Assembly: GCF_026013525.1 (NCBI RefSeq)
Contig: NZ_JAPDRA010000001.1
Span: forward strand, 620,001 to 684,000
Length of the DNA stretch: 64,000 nt
Direction of reading: 5' to 3'
Source of the DNA: Sphingomonas canadensis
GTDB taxonomy: Bacteria; Pseudomonadota; Alphaproteobacteria; Sphingomonadales; Sphingomonadaceae
Within the stretch, counting starts at the first letter, position 1; the number at the start of each line of letters is the position of its first letter. Below the pieces are notes generated by a model. The model was not told where the DNA came from and did not search any database. It was given only the letters and a program-made list of their open reading frames with translations. Positions 23,270-31,512 of this stretch are shown one piece after another. Both the position numbers and the translations under genes were made by a program.

Positions 23270-23925
23270 GGCCTAGTCGGACCGTCGCGCCGATCCGGAA
23301 TCGCTTTAGCAGCTCAAAGATGGTGGACATGGCGCCTCGCCCGGACGCCGGCGATAAATGCACGCGGACAAGCGGTGCGCACACTGGCGGACATGCTGCG
23401 CATGCCGCCAGGGTTCGCGGGTTTGTTGTAGGTCCGCGTAGCACGCTTGCTCGCCTGGCTGCGTCGCAGCGGCGGCTGGCCCCCAGGCCCGCGCGCACGC
23501 CGCTGCGCCGGCCGCTCGCAAGAGTGCGCCCTTTGTTTTGATCGCCGTTTGCCGTCCGGGCGACTGCGCTCTACGCCGCCGGGCGCTGCGCGTCCGGCTC
23601 TGCCGAGCCCGTGCCGGTCTCGGCCTAACGGTGACGATCGCTGGCGCCTGGGCCGGCGCCTCACGGCACCGGCCTGACGGACGCCGCGCGTCCGCGCGGC
23701 GGCGTTGCTGGTGGCCGCTCCCGGCAAGCGGGGACGGGCGGCGCTCCCTGCTAGGCCCGCCGCGGCCGGCGGCAACCCCTTCGCTTCGCTCCGGGGTGCT
23801 CCACTTGCGTTGCGCCCTTCGGTGCCGCCGCCCGCTCGCGCGGGCCTCTCCGGTCGCTTCTCGCCGCCCGCCCCCGCTTTCCGGGAGGGCCATGGGCTTT
23901 TTCGGGCGGTGCGAGGAGGCGATTC
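23270..23925. other. GC-rich leader region without a clear gene
   Basis: About 655 bp of extremely GC-rich sequence before the ArdC-like gene. Open frames exist on both strands, but they are low-complexity Arg/Ala/Pro translations with no family signature, and opposite frames are equally open. Similar non-coding GC-rich stretches precede DUF736 and the small gene at 32395, so these may be long leaders or regulatory regions of the ICE. I see no repeat array or RNA gene in it. Confidence 0.5.
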
Positions 23926-24945
23926 GTGCATTCCAGCTCCAAGCGTTCCGCCAAGACCGGCCGCCGGACCCCGGCGCGCAGCGGCGACCGCGTCAGCCTG
24001 TACGACGAAGTCACCGACCGCATCATCGCCGAACTCGAAGCCGGGCGGCTGCCGTGGGTGCAGCCTTGGGGCGCGCAAGGCCCCGGACCCGGGCTGCCGC
24101 GAAACGCGCTCAGCCGCCGCCCCTATAGCGGCGTCAACGTCCTGATCCTGTGGGGCGCGGTCATCCATCATGGCTACCCCTCGCAGAGCTGGCTCACCTT
24201 CCGGCAGGCGCAGGAGGCAGGCGGCTGCGTGCGCAAGGGCGAGCACGGCACCAGCGTCGTCTATGCCAACCGCTTCGTCCCGCGCGATGCCGACAAGACC
24301 GGCAGGGCGGGCGGGGCGGAAGGCGAGAGCGGCGCGGGGCGCTCAGAAGGCGGCGAGCCCGTCTCGCCCGACGACGCGCGCAGCCGCGCCATCCCGTTCC
24401 TAAAGCGCTTCACCGTGTTCAACGTCGCGCAGTGCGAGGGCCTGCGCGAGGGACTCGCCCCCGATCCAGTGCCGCTTCCCGAACGCGAGATCGTCCCCGT
24501 CGCCGAAGCCTGCATCGCGGCGAGCGGCGTCGACTTCCGGATCGGCGGCAACCGCGCCTTCTATGCGCCCGCGCACGATTATGTGCAGGTCCCGCCGCAG
24601 CCCGCCTTTTTCGAGCAGGTCAACTATTACCGCACCTGCCTGCACGAGCTGACCCACGCGACCGGGCATCGCGCGCGGCTGGACCGCGACCAGTCGGGCA
24701 GCTTCGGCAGCAAGCCCTACGCCCGCGAGGAACTGGTCGCCGAAATGGGTTCCGCGTTTCTGTGCGCGGCGCTCGGCATCGCGCCGACCGTTCGCCACGC
24801 CGACTATATCGCGAGCTGGCTCGACGTGCTGCGCAAGGACAATCGCGCGATCTTCCGCGCCGCCAGCGCCGCGACCAAGGCCGCCGACTGGCTGCTCGCG
24901 CGGCACCATGCAGCGCAGGACGCGGCGCGGGAGCGGGCGGCGTGA
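23926..24945 (+). CDS. ArdC-like antirestriction protein (ssDNA-binding plus zincin domain)
   Basis: This 339-aa protein has the ArdC N-terminal ssDNA-binding domain (about residues 25-150: SLYDEVTDRIIAELEAGRLP, then SGVNVLILWGAV and WLTFRQAQEAGG). A Gly/Glu-rich linker is followed by a C-terminal zincin-like domain with the zinc motif HELTHATGH. Such proteins protect incoming single-stranded conjugative DNA from host restriction. It heads a run of ICE backbone genes (DUF2958, ParB). The stop overlaps the next start as GTGA. Confidence 0.88.
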   Translation: MHSSSKRSAKTGRRTPARSGDRVSLYDEVTDRIIAELEAGRLPWVQPWGAQGPGPGLPRNALSRRPYSGVNVLILWGAVIHHGYPSQSWLTFRQAQEAGGCVRKGEHGTSVVYANRFVPRDADKTGRAGGAEGESGAGRSEGGEPVSPDDARSRAIPFLKRFTVFNVAQCEGLREGLAPDPVPLPEREIVPVAEACIAASGVDFRIGGNRAFYAPAHDYVQVPPQPAFFEQVNYYRTCLHELTHATGHRARLDRDQSGSFGSKPYAREELVAEMGSAFLCAALGIAPTVRHADYIASWLDVLRKDNRAIFRAASAATKAADWLLARHHAAQDAARERAA

Positions 24946-25238
24946 CCGCGCCCGCGCCTGCCGCTCTCGCGCCGCCCCGCTTCGAGGCCGAGGCGACGCC
25001 GATCGGCGTGCAGAGCCTCGTTCCCGGCGTCGTGCCGATTACCCAAGCCGACCGGCTGGCATTGCGCGCGGCGCAGCCGCTTGCGGCGAGGAAGCCCCAG
25101 CGCCCCTGCGACCTCGGCCTGTTCGACTTGGCCGCGCGCGACCAGCTCGAGCTGTTCGCGCCCCTGTCCGCTCCGACGCCCGCCGCGCCGCCCGACCGGC
25201 CTTCCTCCCCTGCCTTCCCCAAGGAGTCCGACCGATGA
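24942..25238 (+). CDS. Small proline/alanine-rich ICE protein, unknown function
   Basis: This 98-aa protein is not of a known function. It is rich in Ala, Pro and Leu, with a readable core (GLFDLAARDQLELFAPL) and no membrane segment or signal peptide. The GTG start overlaps the ArdC-like stop by 4 bp and the gene ends just before the DUF2958 start, so it is part of the same transcript. Expression with ArdC suggests an accessory role in establishment, but nothing in the sequence proves it. Confidence 0.6.
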   Translation: MTAPAPAALAPPRFEAEATPIGVQSLVPGVVPITQADRLALRAAQPLAARKPQRPCDLGLFDLAARDQLELFAPLSAPTPAAPPDRPSSPAFPKESDR

Positions 25239-25643
25239 ACCTGCTCACCCCCGAGCTGCGCGCGGCGCTGCGCCGCAACGGCGACGCCCCCGACCAGCCC
25301 GGCCACGACCCCGCGCCGCTGGTCAAATTCTTCAATCCCCTCGGCCCCGCGACATGGCTTGGCGACCGAGCTTCATGCCGACGGCGATACGCTGTTCGGG
25401 CTCGCCGACTTGGGCTTCGGCTGCCCCGAGCTGGGCACGTTCAGCCTGTCCGAGCTGGCGGCGATCCGCTTGCCGTTCGGGCTCGGCATCGAGCGCGACC
25501 TCTTGTTCGCGAGCGACGTGCCGCTGTCGGTCTGGGCCAGGACCGCGCGGCTCTCCGGCTCGATCCTGCTCGCCGAGCGGCTCGCGCACACGCGCGGCGC
25601 GATCCTCTCCGACCCGCTTCCGTCCTCTGACGAGGACGGCTGA
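25235..25643 (+). pseudogene. DUF2958 protein gene with one frameshift
   Basis: The first part (MNLLTPELRAALRRNGDAP, then LVKFFNPLGPATWL) and the second part (ATELHADGDTLFGLADLGFG, then CPELGTFSLSE and LPFGLGIERDLLF) together make a typical DUF2958 protein, but they are in different frames. One extra G near 25361 (CTTGGCGACC for CTTGCGACC) explains the break. The second part could start alone at a TTG (25359), which is unlikely. DUF2958 proteins commonly accompany ArdC and ParB in ICEs; their role is unknown. This may be a real mutation or a base-calling error in a GG pair. Confidence 0.75.
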
Positions 25644-25647
25644 GGGC

Positions 25648-25672
25648 CCCATCAAAGTATTACTTTGATGGG
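25648..25672. promoter_or_regulatory. Perfect 11-bp palindrome upstream of parB
   Basis: CCCATCAAAGT-ATT-ACTTTGATGGG has perfect 11-bp arms and a 3-bp centre. It lies 5 bp after the DUF2958 stop and about 95 bp before the ParB-like start. The AT-rich core inside very GC-rich DNA and perfect symmetry suggest an operator or a ParB-like binding site. Confidence 0.55.
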
Positions 25673-25766
25673 TTCCCTGACGCGCGGCGCGTCCTCGCCG
25701 CATCGAAGCCGGTCCCGCCTCACAGCCAAGCGCGACGGGACCGGCACTCCAGACAGGAGCAGTGCC

Positions 25767-27632
25767 ATGAAACTCGAATTCATTCCCTTGGACAAGCTGA
25801 CCGTCAGCAAGGCCAATATGCGCTATGCGAAGAAGGCCCCGGATGTGTCCGACATCCTGCCGACCGTGCGTACGCGCGGCGTCATCCAGCCGCTGATCGT
25901 GCGCGCCAATTGCGATCCCGGCGTGTTCGAGATCGTCGGCGGCGCGCGGCGCTTCCACGCCGCGCGGATCGTCGCCGAGGAACGCCGCGCCGCCGAGCCC
26001 GCCAATCCGCCCGACGCCGAGCCGCTGCCATGCGCGATCCTCGAAGGCGGCGACGATGCCGATGCGGTCGAGGCCTCGCTGATCGAGAACCTCGCCCGGC
26101 TCGACCCCGACGAAGTGACGCAGTGGGAGACGTTCACCCGGCTGGTGAAGGAGGGCCGCAGCCTCGCCGAGCTGGTCGCGACGTTCGGGCTTCCCGAACT
26201 CACGATCAAGCGCGTGCTCGCGCTCGGCAACCTGCTGCCGCGCATCCGCGACCTCTATCGGAAGGAGCAGATCGACGCTGCGACGGTCCGCCACCTGACG
26301 CTGGCGAGCAAGGGCCGGCAGAAGGACTGGCTCGCGCTCTATGACGACGAGTCGGCCTATTGCCCGACCGGCCACCAGCTCAAGGCTTGGCTGTTCGGCG
26401 GCGCGTCGGTGCCGGTCGCCAACGCGCTGTTCGACGTGGACGCGAGCGGGATCGCCACCGTCGCCGACCTGTTCGGCGAGGACCGCTATTTCGCGGACGT
26501 GGCGGCGTTCTGGACCGCGCAGAACGAAGCGGTCGAGACGCGGCGCGCCGCCTATCTCGACGCGGGATGGAGCGATGCGGTGGTGGTCGGACCCGACGCG
26601 CATTTCCATTCGTGGGAGTATGAGAAGGCGCCCAAGCGCAAGGGCGGGCGCGTCTATATCGTCGTCTCCCCGCGCGGCGAAGTGACCTTCCACGAGGGCT
26701 ATCTGACGCGCAAGGAAGCCCAGCGCGCGCGGCGCGGCGACGGCGAGGACGGCGGCGATACCGCCGCGCCCGCCACCAAGCCGCAGCGGCCCGAGGTGAC
26801 GAGCGCGATGCAGGGCTATATCGACCTGCACCGCCACGCCGCCGTCCGCGCCGCGCTGACCGGCCACCCGCAGATCGCGCTGCGGCTGATGGTTGCGCAC
26901 GCGATCACCGGCTCGCACCTGTGGAGCGTTCGTCCCGAGCCGCAGTCCGCGCCGAACGACGTGGTCCGCGAGAGCGTCGAAACCTGCCTCGGCGAGACGG
27001 CGTTCGACGAGCGCCGCCGCGCGGTGCTGGGCCTGCTCGGCTTCGATCCCGAGGAGCCGACCGTGGTCGGCGGCAACGGCGACTCCTGTGGCATCGTCGG
27101 CGTGTTCTTGCGGCTGCTCGCGCTCGGCGACGCCGAGGTGCTCGACGTGAACGCCATCGTGATCGGCGAGAGCCTCGCCGCCGGAAGCGCTGCGGTCGAG
27201 GCAGTCGGCGCCGAGATCGGCGTGCGCATGGCCGACTGGTGGCAGGCCGACAACGCCTTTTTCGAGCAGGTCCGCGACAAGGAAGTGCTCGCCATGCTCG
27301 TCGCCGAGGTCGCGGGCAAGAGCGTCGCCGACGCCAACGCCAAGGAGAAGGGCGCGACGATGAAGCGTATCATCCGCGACTGCCTCGACGGCGCGGGCGG
27401 GCGCGCCAAGGTCGAGGGCTGGGTGCCGAAGTGGATGGCGTTCCCGCCCGACGCTTATACCACTCGCGGCGGCGTCGGCACGGTCAAGGCGCGTGCGCTG
27501 GTGGTCGCCGCACTCACTGCCGACGACGAGCCGGACCCGGCGTCGCCGGGCGCGGTCGCGCTTCCCGAGCCCGATCCGGAAGCGGAGCCGGTCGCGCAGC
27601 CGGAGCCCGAGGCGGTGCCGCTCGCGGCGTGA
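25767..27632 (+). CDS. ParB/Spo0J-family partition-like protein of the ICE
   Basis: This 621-aa protein has an N-terminal ParB/sulfiredoxin-like domain (about residues 1-120, with VRTRGVIQPLIVR, VGGARRFHAA and ASLIENLARLDPDE) and a ParB-type HTH (about 120-175). The large C-terminal extension is common in ICE ParB-like proteins and contains an acidic Pro-rich tail. It may stabilise or regulate the element, or cut DNA as some ParB-like proteins do. The ATG at 25767 has a clear AGGAG upstream and starts the family N-terminus. A palindrome at 25648-25672 is a possible binding site. Confidence 0.85.
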   Translation: MKLEFIPLDKLTVSKANMRYAKKAPDVSDILPTVRTRGVIQPLIVRANCDPGVFEIVGGARRFHAARIVAEERRAAEPANPPDAEPLPCAILEGGDDADAVEASLIENLARLDPDEVTQWETFTRLVKEGRSLAELVATFGLPELTIKRVLALGNLLPRIRDLYRKEQIDAATVRHLTLASKGRQKDWLALYDDESAYCPTGHQLKAWLFGGASVPVANALFDVDASGIATVADLFGEDRYFADVAAFWTAQNEAVETRRAAYLDAGWSDAVVVGPDAHFHSWEYEKAPKRKGGRVYIVVSPRGEVTFHEGYLTRKEAQRARRGDGEDGGDTAAPATKPQRPEVTSAMQGYIDLHRHAAVRAALTGHPQIALRLMVAHAITGSHLWSVRPEPQSAPNDVVRESVETCLGETAFDERRRAVLGLLGFDPEEPTVVGGNGDSCGIVGVFLRLLALGDAEVLDVNAIVIGESLAAGSAAVEAVGAEIGVRMADWWQADNAFFEQVRDKEVLAMLVAEVAGKSVADANAKEKGATMKRIIRDCLDGAGGRAKVEGWVPKWMAFPPDAYTTRGGVGTVKARALVVAALTADDEPDPASPGAVALPEPDPEAEPVAQPEPEAVPLAA

Positions 27633-27694
27633 GAAGGGGCGGGCGGCGGCGCGTGCCGCCGCCTGTTTCCTGCTCGGAAAGGGGTCAAAATTCG

Positions 27695-27731
27695 GCCGCG
27701 CGCCGCCGCCCTTCGGGCCGCGGCGCGCGGC
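27695..27731. terminator. Strong GC hairpin after parB
   Basis: GCCGCGCGCCGC pairs with GCGGCGCGCGGC around a CGCCC-TTCG-GGC centre, 62 bp after the parB stop and just before the convergent XRE/ImmA gene ends. It fits a terminator between converging genes. A T-tract is lacking. Confidence 0.5.
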
Positions 27732-27754
27732 AATGATTCTGATCACGTATCGCT

Positions 27755-28690
27755 CTACGGCGTCGAAAGGCTTACCTTCTTACCGACATGCTCGCGCCAG
27801 AGTCCGAGGCGTTTGATGCGATATTCGACCAGCTCGGGCGAAGTCCCATAGGTCGCAGCGATGTGGGCGGCACCCTTACCTTCACTCACCATGCGTTTGA
27901 CCGCGTCTCGCGGAAGGAGTGTAGCTGAGGCAAGAAAATACGCGTCGTGCTCCTCGGCACTGTCATATGTGCGCCCAAACGCTCCCGCGATTTTTGCTAT
28001 CTTGGTAAGCTTGTGCCCCGAAAGGATATGCCAATATTCCTCAAGCAGGGTAACACGCTGCCGCTCTATCGTGTGGCAATCGTTCAGGAAGACCACCCAG
28101 CTATCCTGATCGGCGTTTAGAGGCACGCTCATCGCCGACCACTCTCCGCAGGCGGGTCCAGCGAGTATGCGCTTCGTCTTGGCGTCAATGCACGACGATG
28201 TCCGTAACCGTTCGACCACAACCGAATCGACGGAAAGGTGGAAGGGATCCAAGGGATCGTTCTTCTTGAGGCCGAGATCCTTGCGAAAAGCCTCTGCCGT
28301 CTGCTCGAGCTCCTCCTTGGACATGGGAATAATTTCGCCATCGGCCGACGCGTTGCCTGGTTCTGATGCGTCGCCTTCTGCATAGTGCTGCCGAAGGCAG
28401 ACGGCGGCGCGAAGCAGGGTTTGTACTGTCCCGGACGACGCGCCTTTTCCCGCGCGGAAATGCACAAATGCCACTTGGTCGAAGCCGAGCTGATGCTTGT
28501 CGGCATCAGCGCCGAGCCACTCGAGCAGTCGAATTTTGGAATTGTTATCGGGTGAGCCTTCCCCCCGCTCGATACGAGCCAGAGTCGAAAAACTGATTCC
28601 TACAATTCCCGATAGCGCCCTGATGCTGAGGCCTTCGCGATCGCGCTTCTCGCGAACCGCCCGAACGAGTTTTTCCTCGAAATTATCCAT
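27755..28690 (-). CDS. XRE-family regulator with ImmA/IrrE-like metallopeptidase domain
   Basis: This 311-aa protein has an N-terminal XRE-type HTH (about residues 5-65: REKRDREGLSIRALSGIVGI, then SFSTLARIERGEG) and a C-terminal region like ImmA/IrrE peptidases. The metal motif reads EEYWHILSGH where most members have HExxHxxxGH, so the first His is replaced by Glu; some family members have this form, and activity is uncertain. Such proteins cleave or bind repressors in ICEs and phages. The ATG at 28690 is the true start; the frame runs on upstream without sense. It is divergent from the E2-like gene, so it may control it. Confidence 0.78.
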   Translation of the reverse strand: MDNFEEKLVRAVREKRDREGLSIRALSGIVGISFSTLARIERGEGSPDNNSKIRLLEWLGADADKHQLGFDQVAFVHFRAGKGASSGTVQTLLRAAVCLRQHYAEGDASEPGNASADGEIIPMSKEELEQTAEAFRKDLGLKKNDPLDPFHLSVDSVVVERLRTSSCIDAKTKRILAGPACGEWSAMSVPLNADQDSWVVFLNDCHTIERQRVTLLEEYWHILSGHKLTKIAKIAGAFGRTYDSAEEHDAYFLASATLLPRDAVKRMVSEGKGAAHIAATYGTSPELVEYRIKRLGLWREHVGKKVSLSTP

Positions 28691-28933
28691 TACCACCCAC
28701 TGTGCGATCAGCACGGGTTGACACACCCCCTCCCTGGGATGCATCCACTGTGCTGGTGACACAGACTCGCACATCGCCAGCCAGAATGGAAGTGTTGTTG
28801 AGTGACGATGCGCGCGCTGAGTTGCAGCGGATTGGCGAAGGTTTGGACGCGCGTCAGCCCGTTCGGGTGAGGAATGAGGGCATTGTGATCCTCGATCCGG
28901 AGCCTGGTTCAACACTCGTCCAGGAGAAAAACA

Positions 28934-29077
28934 ATGAGCAACGACAAGGAGCGGGAGGACCCGCAACCCGGCCATGGCAAGGGTCCGCCCGACGGCAAAG
29001 GCCGACCGGTCGACCACGGCCGCCCGGTGCCGAACCACGGCTCCGCTGCCTCTCTGCCGACTATCAGCGGCAGCTAG
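28934..29077 (+). CDS. Small Gly/His/Pro-rich ORF, possibly the 5' part of the E2-like gene
   Basis: This 47-aa frame begins MSNDKEREDPQPGHGKGPPD and continues with repeated HG and GK pairs. AGGAG lies 7 bp before its ATG, a good ribosome site in a stretch where the overlapping frame has none. It ends 5 bp before the first clear start of the E2-like protein. Two readings are possible: an independent small protein, or the disordered N-terminus of the E2-like protein cut off by a one-base deletion near 29062 (SL-PTIS should then read SLADYQRQ). I favour the second. Confidence 0.45.
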   Translation: MSNDKEREDPQPGHGKGPPDGKGRPVDHGRPVPNHGSAASLPTISGS

Positions 29078-29082
29078 ATAAT

Positions 29083-29736
29083 GTGCAGGGGGCTTACCCC
29101 GGAGCTGCGCTCACCGCCGATGAGCATGGCGTATGGCTTTCCGCCCGCAGTCGGCTTCTAGCTGGCCTAGGGCGGGAAGCCATATTCGTAATCGCGCTGC
29201 CCGATACCCCGGATGTTGAGCCCAGGGGCTGGGCCTTTTGGAATCAGGGCGGCCACATTGAATGGATAGGGGACCGCCATACCAACTTCTTCGATGGATC
29301 GGTCTGCGCTTATTCCAGCGTGAACGACCGGGCATGGTCGCCCGGAGATGATCTTCGAACTTTGCTCGATCTCTACAGCCTATGGGCATTGCGGCATGTT
29401 CATCTGGCAGTGTTCGGGCGATGGCCCGGAAGGCAATATGCGCTGCTCGACCCCGCTGGTCGGCCCTTGCCCTATTACAGACTCGTCGAGTTCACAGACG
29501 ATGAGCTGTGCAGTTGCGACAGCGGTGGAAGATACGGCCGCTGCTGCAAGCCGCGCGATCTCGCGACCAACTTTCTCGCCGCAAAACGGCAGTTTGAGGC
29601 ACTCAACCAAGGACGCAATATCCGCGACCGCCGCCCGCCTGACGCTGTGCTGCGTTGCATCCGCGTCGGGGATCCCCCACCGCGCATACATGATGTCCAT
29701 GAACCGCTCCGAGGGTATCTGGCGGCGCGAAGCTAG
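29083..29736 (+). CDS. E2-like (UBC-fold) protein with C-terminal SEC-C-type motif
   Basis: The central region resembles bacterial ubiquitin-conjugating (E2) relatives: PRGWAFWNQGGHIEWIG, then RHTNFFDGSVCAYSS, where Cys sits in the place of the E2 active-site Cys after an HxN...DGSxC pattern. It continues with LLDLYSLWALRHVHLAVFGR. Near the end CSCDSGGRYGRCCK is a SEC-C-type zinc motif. The frame is open far upstream (ATG 28786), and sequence before the GTG at 29083 (ADYQRQLDNV) also looks native. So the real start is probably the small ORF at 28934, with a frame break. No E1 (ThiF), ubiquitin-like or JAB gene is next to it. Assignment rests on motif reading. Confidence 0.6.
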   Translation: MQGAYPGAALTADEHGVWLSARSRLLAGLGREAIFVIALPDTPDVEPRGWAFWNQGGHIEWIGDRHTNFFDGSVCAYSSVNDRAWSPGDDLRTLLDLYSLWALRHVHLAVFGRWPGRQYALLDPAGRPLPYYRLVEFTDDELCSCDSGGRYGRCCKPRDLATNFLAAKRQFEALNQGRNIRDRRPPDAVLRCIRVGDPPPRIHDVHEPLRGYLAARS

Positions 29737-30221
29737 GCGCTTCGCCAATGGCCAGGTCAGATGGAAGATGTCATCGGCCGCCTGAACTACGACATGAGCG
29801 CGAAACCCGTCTCGGCAGCGCCTGTGGTTGGCGTCCGGGCGACTCGATTCACGGCCGAAATCCAGCTCCGATGTGGCCCTTGCGCAACGGCGAATTGCCG
29901 GCTGAGGTCCGAACGAGGTTCCGGTCGCCAGCCCTATCCCGCGTCCTTCCGCTGCGTCGTGCGTCGGCCTGGATCGGCCGCAGTCCCCGCAAAACCATCG
30001 CGGACGAACTCATTTCCCCGCCGTCGATCACCCCACGTGGCAGGCCACGCGGGGACCCCGATTTCGCCGGCTCCTCGCGGCCGCTTCGCTGCAAATGAGC
30101 CCGCCGCTCCGGTCCTCCGCTGCCGCTTCGGCCTGGCGGTTCGCGCGTCCCGCTGGCGCCGCTCCTCAGGGCCGCCCATCGCACGCGAAAGGGTCGCGGG
30201 CGAAGTCCAAGGAGACCTAAA
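29737..30221. other. Gap before DUF736 gene, no clear gene
   Basis: About 485 bp. The first part has mixed composition and may contain remains of the E2-like operon. The second part (about 29930-30200) is GC-rich with random-looking frames on both strands, similar in style to the leader before the ArdC-like gene. The DUF736 ribosome site (AAGGAG) ends the region. I see no RNA gene or repeat. Confidence 0.45.
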
Positions 30222-30545
30222 ATGCCTTCGATCGGAACCGTCAGCCGCACCGCCAACGGCGGCTTCAAGGGCCAGCTCAAGACGCTGTCGATCCGCGCCG
30301 AGATCGAGATCAGCCCCAACCGCAACAAGTCGAGCGAGGTGCAGCCGGACTATCGCGTCGTCGCCGGCGGCGTCGAGATCGGCGCGGGCTGGGTCCGCCA
30401 CGGCGAGACCTCGGGCAAGGACTATGTGTCGCTGAGCCTCGCCGCGCCCGAGTTCGGACCGCGCCGGCTCTACGCTAACCTCGGCCGCGCGGCGGGCCAG
30501 GACGACGACGACGTGTTCGCGCTGATCTGGAATCCGGCCGACTGA
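30222..30545 (+). CDS. DUF736 family protein
   Basis: This 107-aa protein is a full-length DUF736 member: IGTVSRTANGGFKGQLKTL, then VQPDYRVVAGGVEIGAGW and KDYVSLSLAAPEFGPRRLYAN. The family is almost confined to alphaproteobacterial plasmids and ICEs and is often placed before traF and the relaxase. Its function is unknown. AAGGAG lies just upstream of the ATG. Confidence 0.88.
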   Translation: MPSIGTVSRTANGGFKGQLKTLSIRAEIEISPNRNKSSEVQPDYRVVAGGVEIGAGWVRHGETSGKDYVSLSLAAPEFGPRRLYANLGRAAGQDDDDVFALIWNPAD

Positions 30546-30701
30546 GCCGGACCCGGGCCCCGCGCCGCACTCGGCGCGGGGCCAAGCCGGATCGAATTCG
30601 CAGGCCCTCGTTTGCGATCCTCCCGGATCGAGGGCCGACGCGGCACGGCTGCGGAACCGGGCGGCAATCCCGCCCCTCGGTGAAGCGGACGATTCCGAGC
30701 C

Positions 30702-30941
30702 ATGGACGACGACGATACGATCGCGCGCGCCGCACGGGCGCGGCGCGGCACGCCCTTCCTCACCACCGACCAGGCGGCGGCCTATCTGGCGCTGTCGGCG
30801 CGGCTGCTCAGGAAGCTGCGCACCAGCGGCAAGGGCCCGGTGTTCCGGCGCCACAGCCGCTACGTCCAATATCATATCGACGACCTCGACAGCTGGTCGC
30901 GCGAGCATTCGGCCCGCGAGGTGCGCCATGCCGAGCGGTAA
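30702..30941 (+). CDS. Small helix-turn-helix DNA-binding protein
   Basis: This 79-aa protein reads as a MerR/excisionase-type HTH_17 domain: FLTTDQAAAYLALSARLLRK, then VFRRHSRYVQYHIDDLDSW. Such proteins serve as excisionases or small regulators in mobile elements. Its end overlaps the start of traF by 14 bp, so it is part of the transfer operon. Whether it acts as excisionase with the distant integrase or as local repressor cannot be decided. Confidence 0.8.
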   Translation: MDDDDTIARAARARRGTPFLTTDQAAAYLALSARLLRKLRTSGKGPVFRRHSRYVQYHIDDLDSWSREHSAREVRHAER

Positions 30942-31512
30942 CGCAGGCGGGACGGACGGGCCGCTGTTCGCCTGGGGCGAGGCGCTGCGCAGCGCCCGCG
31001 CCTCGCGCCGGCGGCTGCGCCGCCGCGCGGTGCTCGTCGCGATCCCCGCGCTGTGCGCCCTCGCGACCGCAGTCGCGCCGCCGACGCCGCGGCTGGTCTG
31101 GAACGCCAGTCCGAGCATGCCGGTCGGGCTCTATTCGGTGTCGCCCGGCGTGCCGGCCGCGACCGGCGAGCTGGTGATCGCCTGGCCGCCGAAGGCTGTC
31201 CGCTGGGTCGCCGCGGAGCGCCGCTACCTGCCGTCGAACGTGCCGCTGGTGAAGCGCGTCGCCGCCATGCCCGGTGACGAAGTCTGCGCGCTGGGTGCCC
31301 GCATTTTCATCAACGGCGAGCCTTCGGTCGCGCGCCGCGCCGCCGATCGCGCGGGCCGCCCGCTCCCTTGGTGGGAAGGGTGCGTGCGGCTGCGCGAGGG
31401 CCAGCGGTTGCTGCTCGTCGTGGCGAGCCCGGACTCGTTCGACGGGCGCTATTTCGGCGTCAGCGAGCGTGCCGACATCCTCGGCAAGGCGCGGCTGCTA
31501 TGGGCGCGCTGA
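30928..31512 (+). CDS. traF: Conjugal transfer signal peptidase TraF (S26 family)
   Basis: This 194-aa inner-membrane serine peptidase has a membrane segment at about residues 32-50 and S26 motifs: catalytic Ser in NASPSMPVGLYSV and the general-base Lys in VPLVKRVAAMPGDEVC. It ends with FDGRYFGV typical of TraF. In trb-type transfer systems TraF processes and cyclises the pilin TrbC. TrbC appears to be missing from this window, so TraF may have lost its substrate. It overlaps genes on both sides. Confidence 0.9.
   Translation: MPSGNAGGTDGPLFAWGEALRSARASRRRLRRRAVLVAIPALCALATAVAPPTPRLVWNASPSMPVGLYSVSPGVPAATGELVIAWPPKAVRWVAAERRYLPSNVPLVKRVAAMPGDEVCALGARIFINGEPSVARRAADRAGRPLPWWEGCVRLREGQRLLLVVASPDSFDGRYFGVSERADILGKARLLWAR

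Noticed and set aside
23314..24246. 310-codon minus-strand frame before the ArdC-like gene
   Set aside because: Low-complexity translation overlapping the start of a real gene; no signature.
25332..27746. 804-codon open frame on the minus strand opposite parB
   Set aside because: Antisense shadow in GC-rich DNA; no domain signature, while the plus strand has a clear ParB-like protein.
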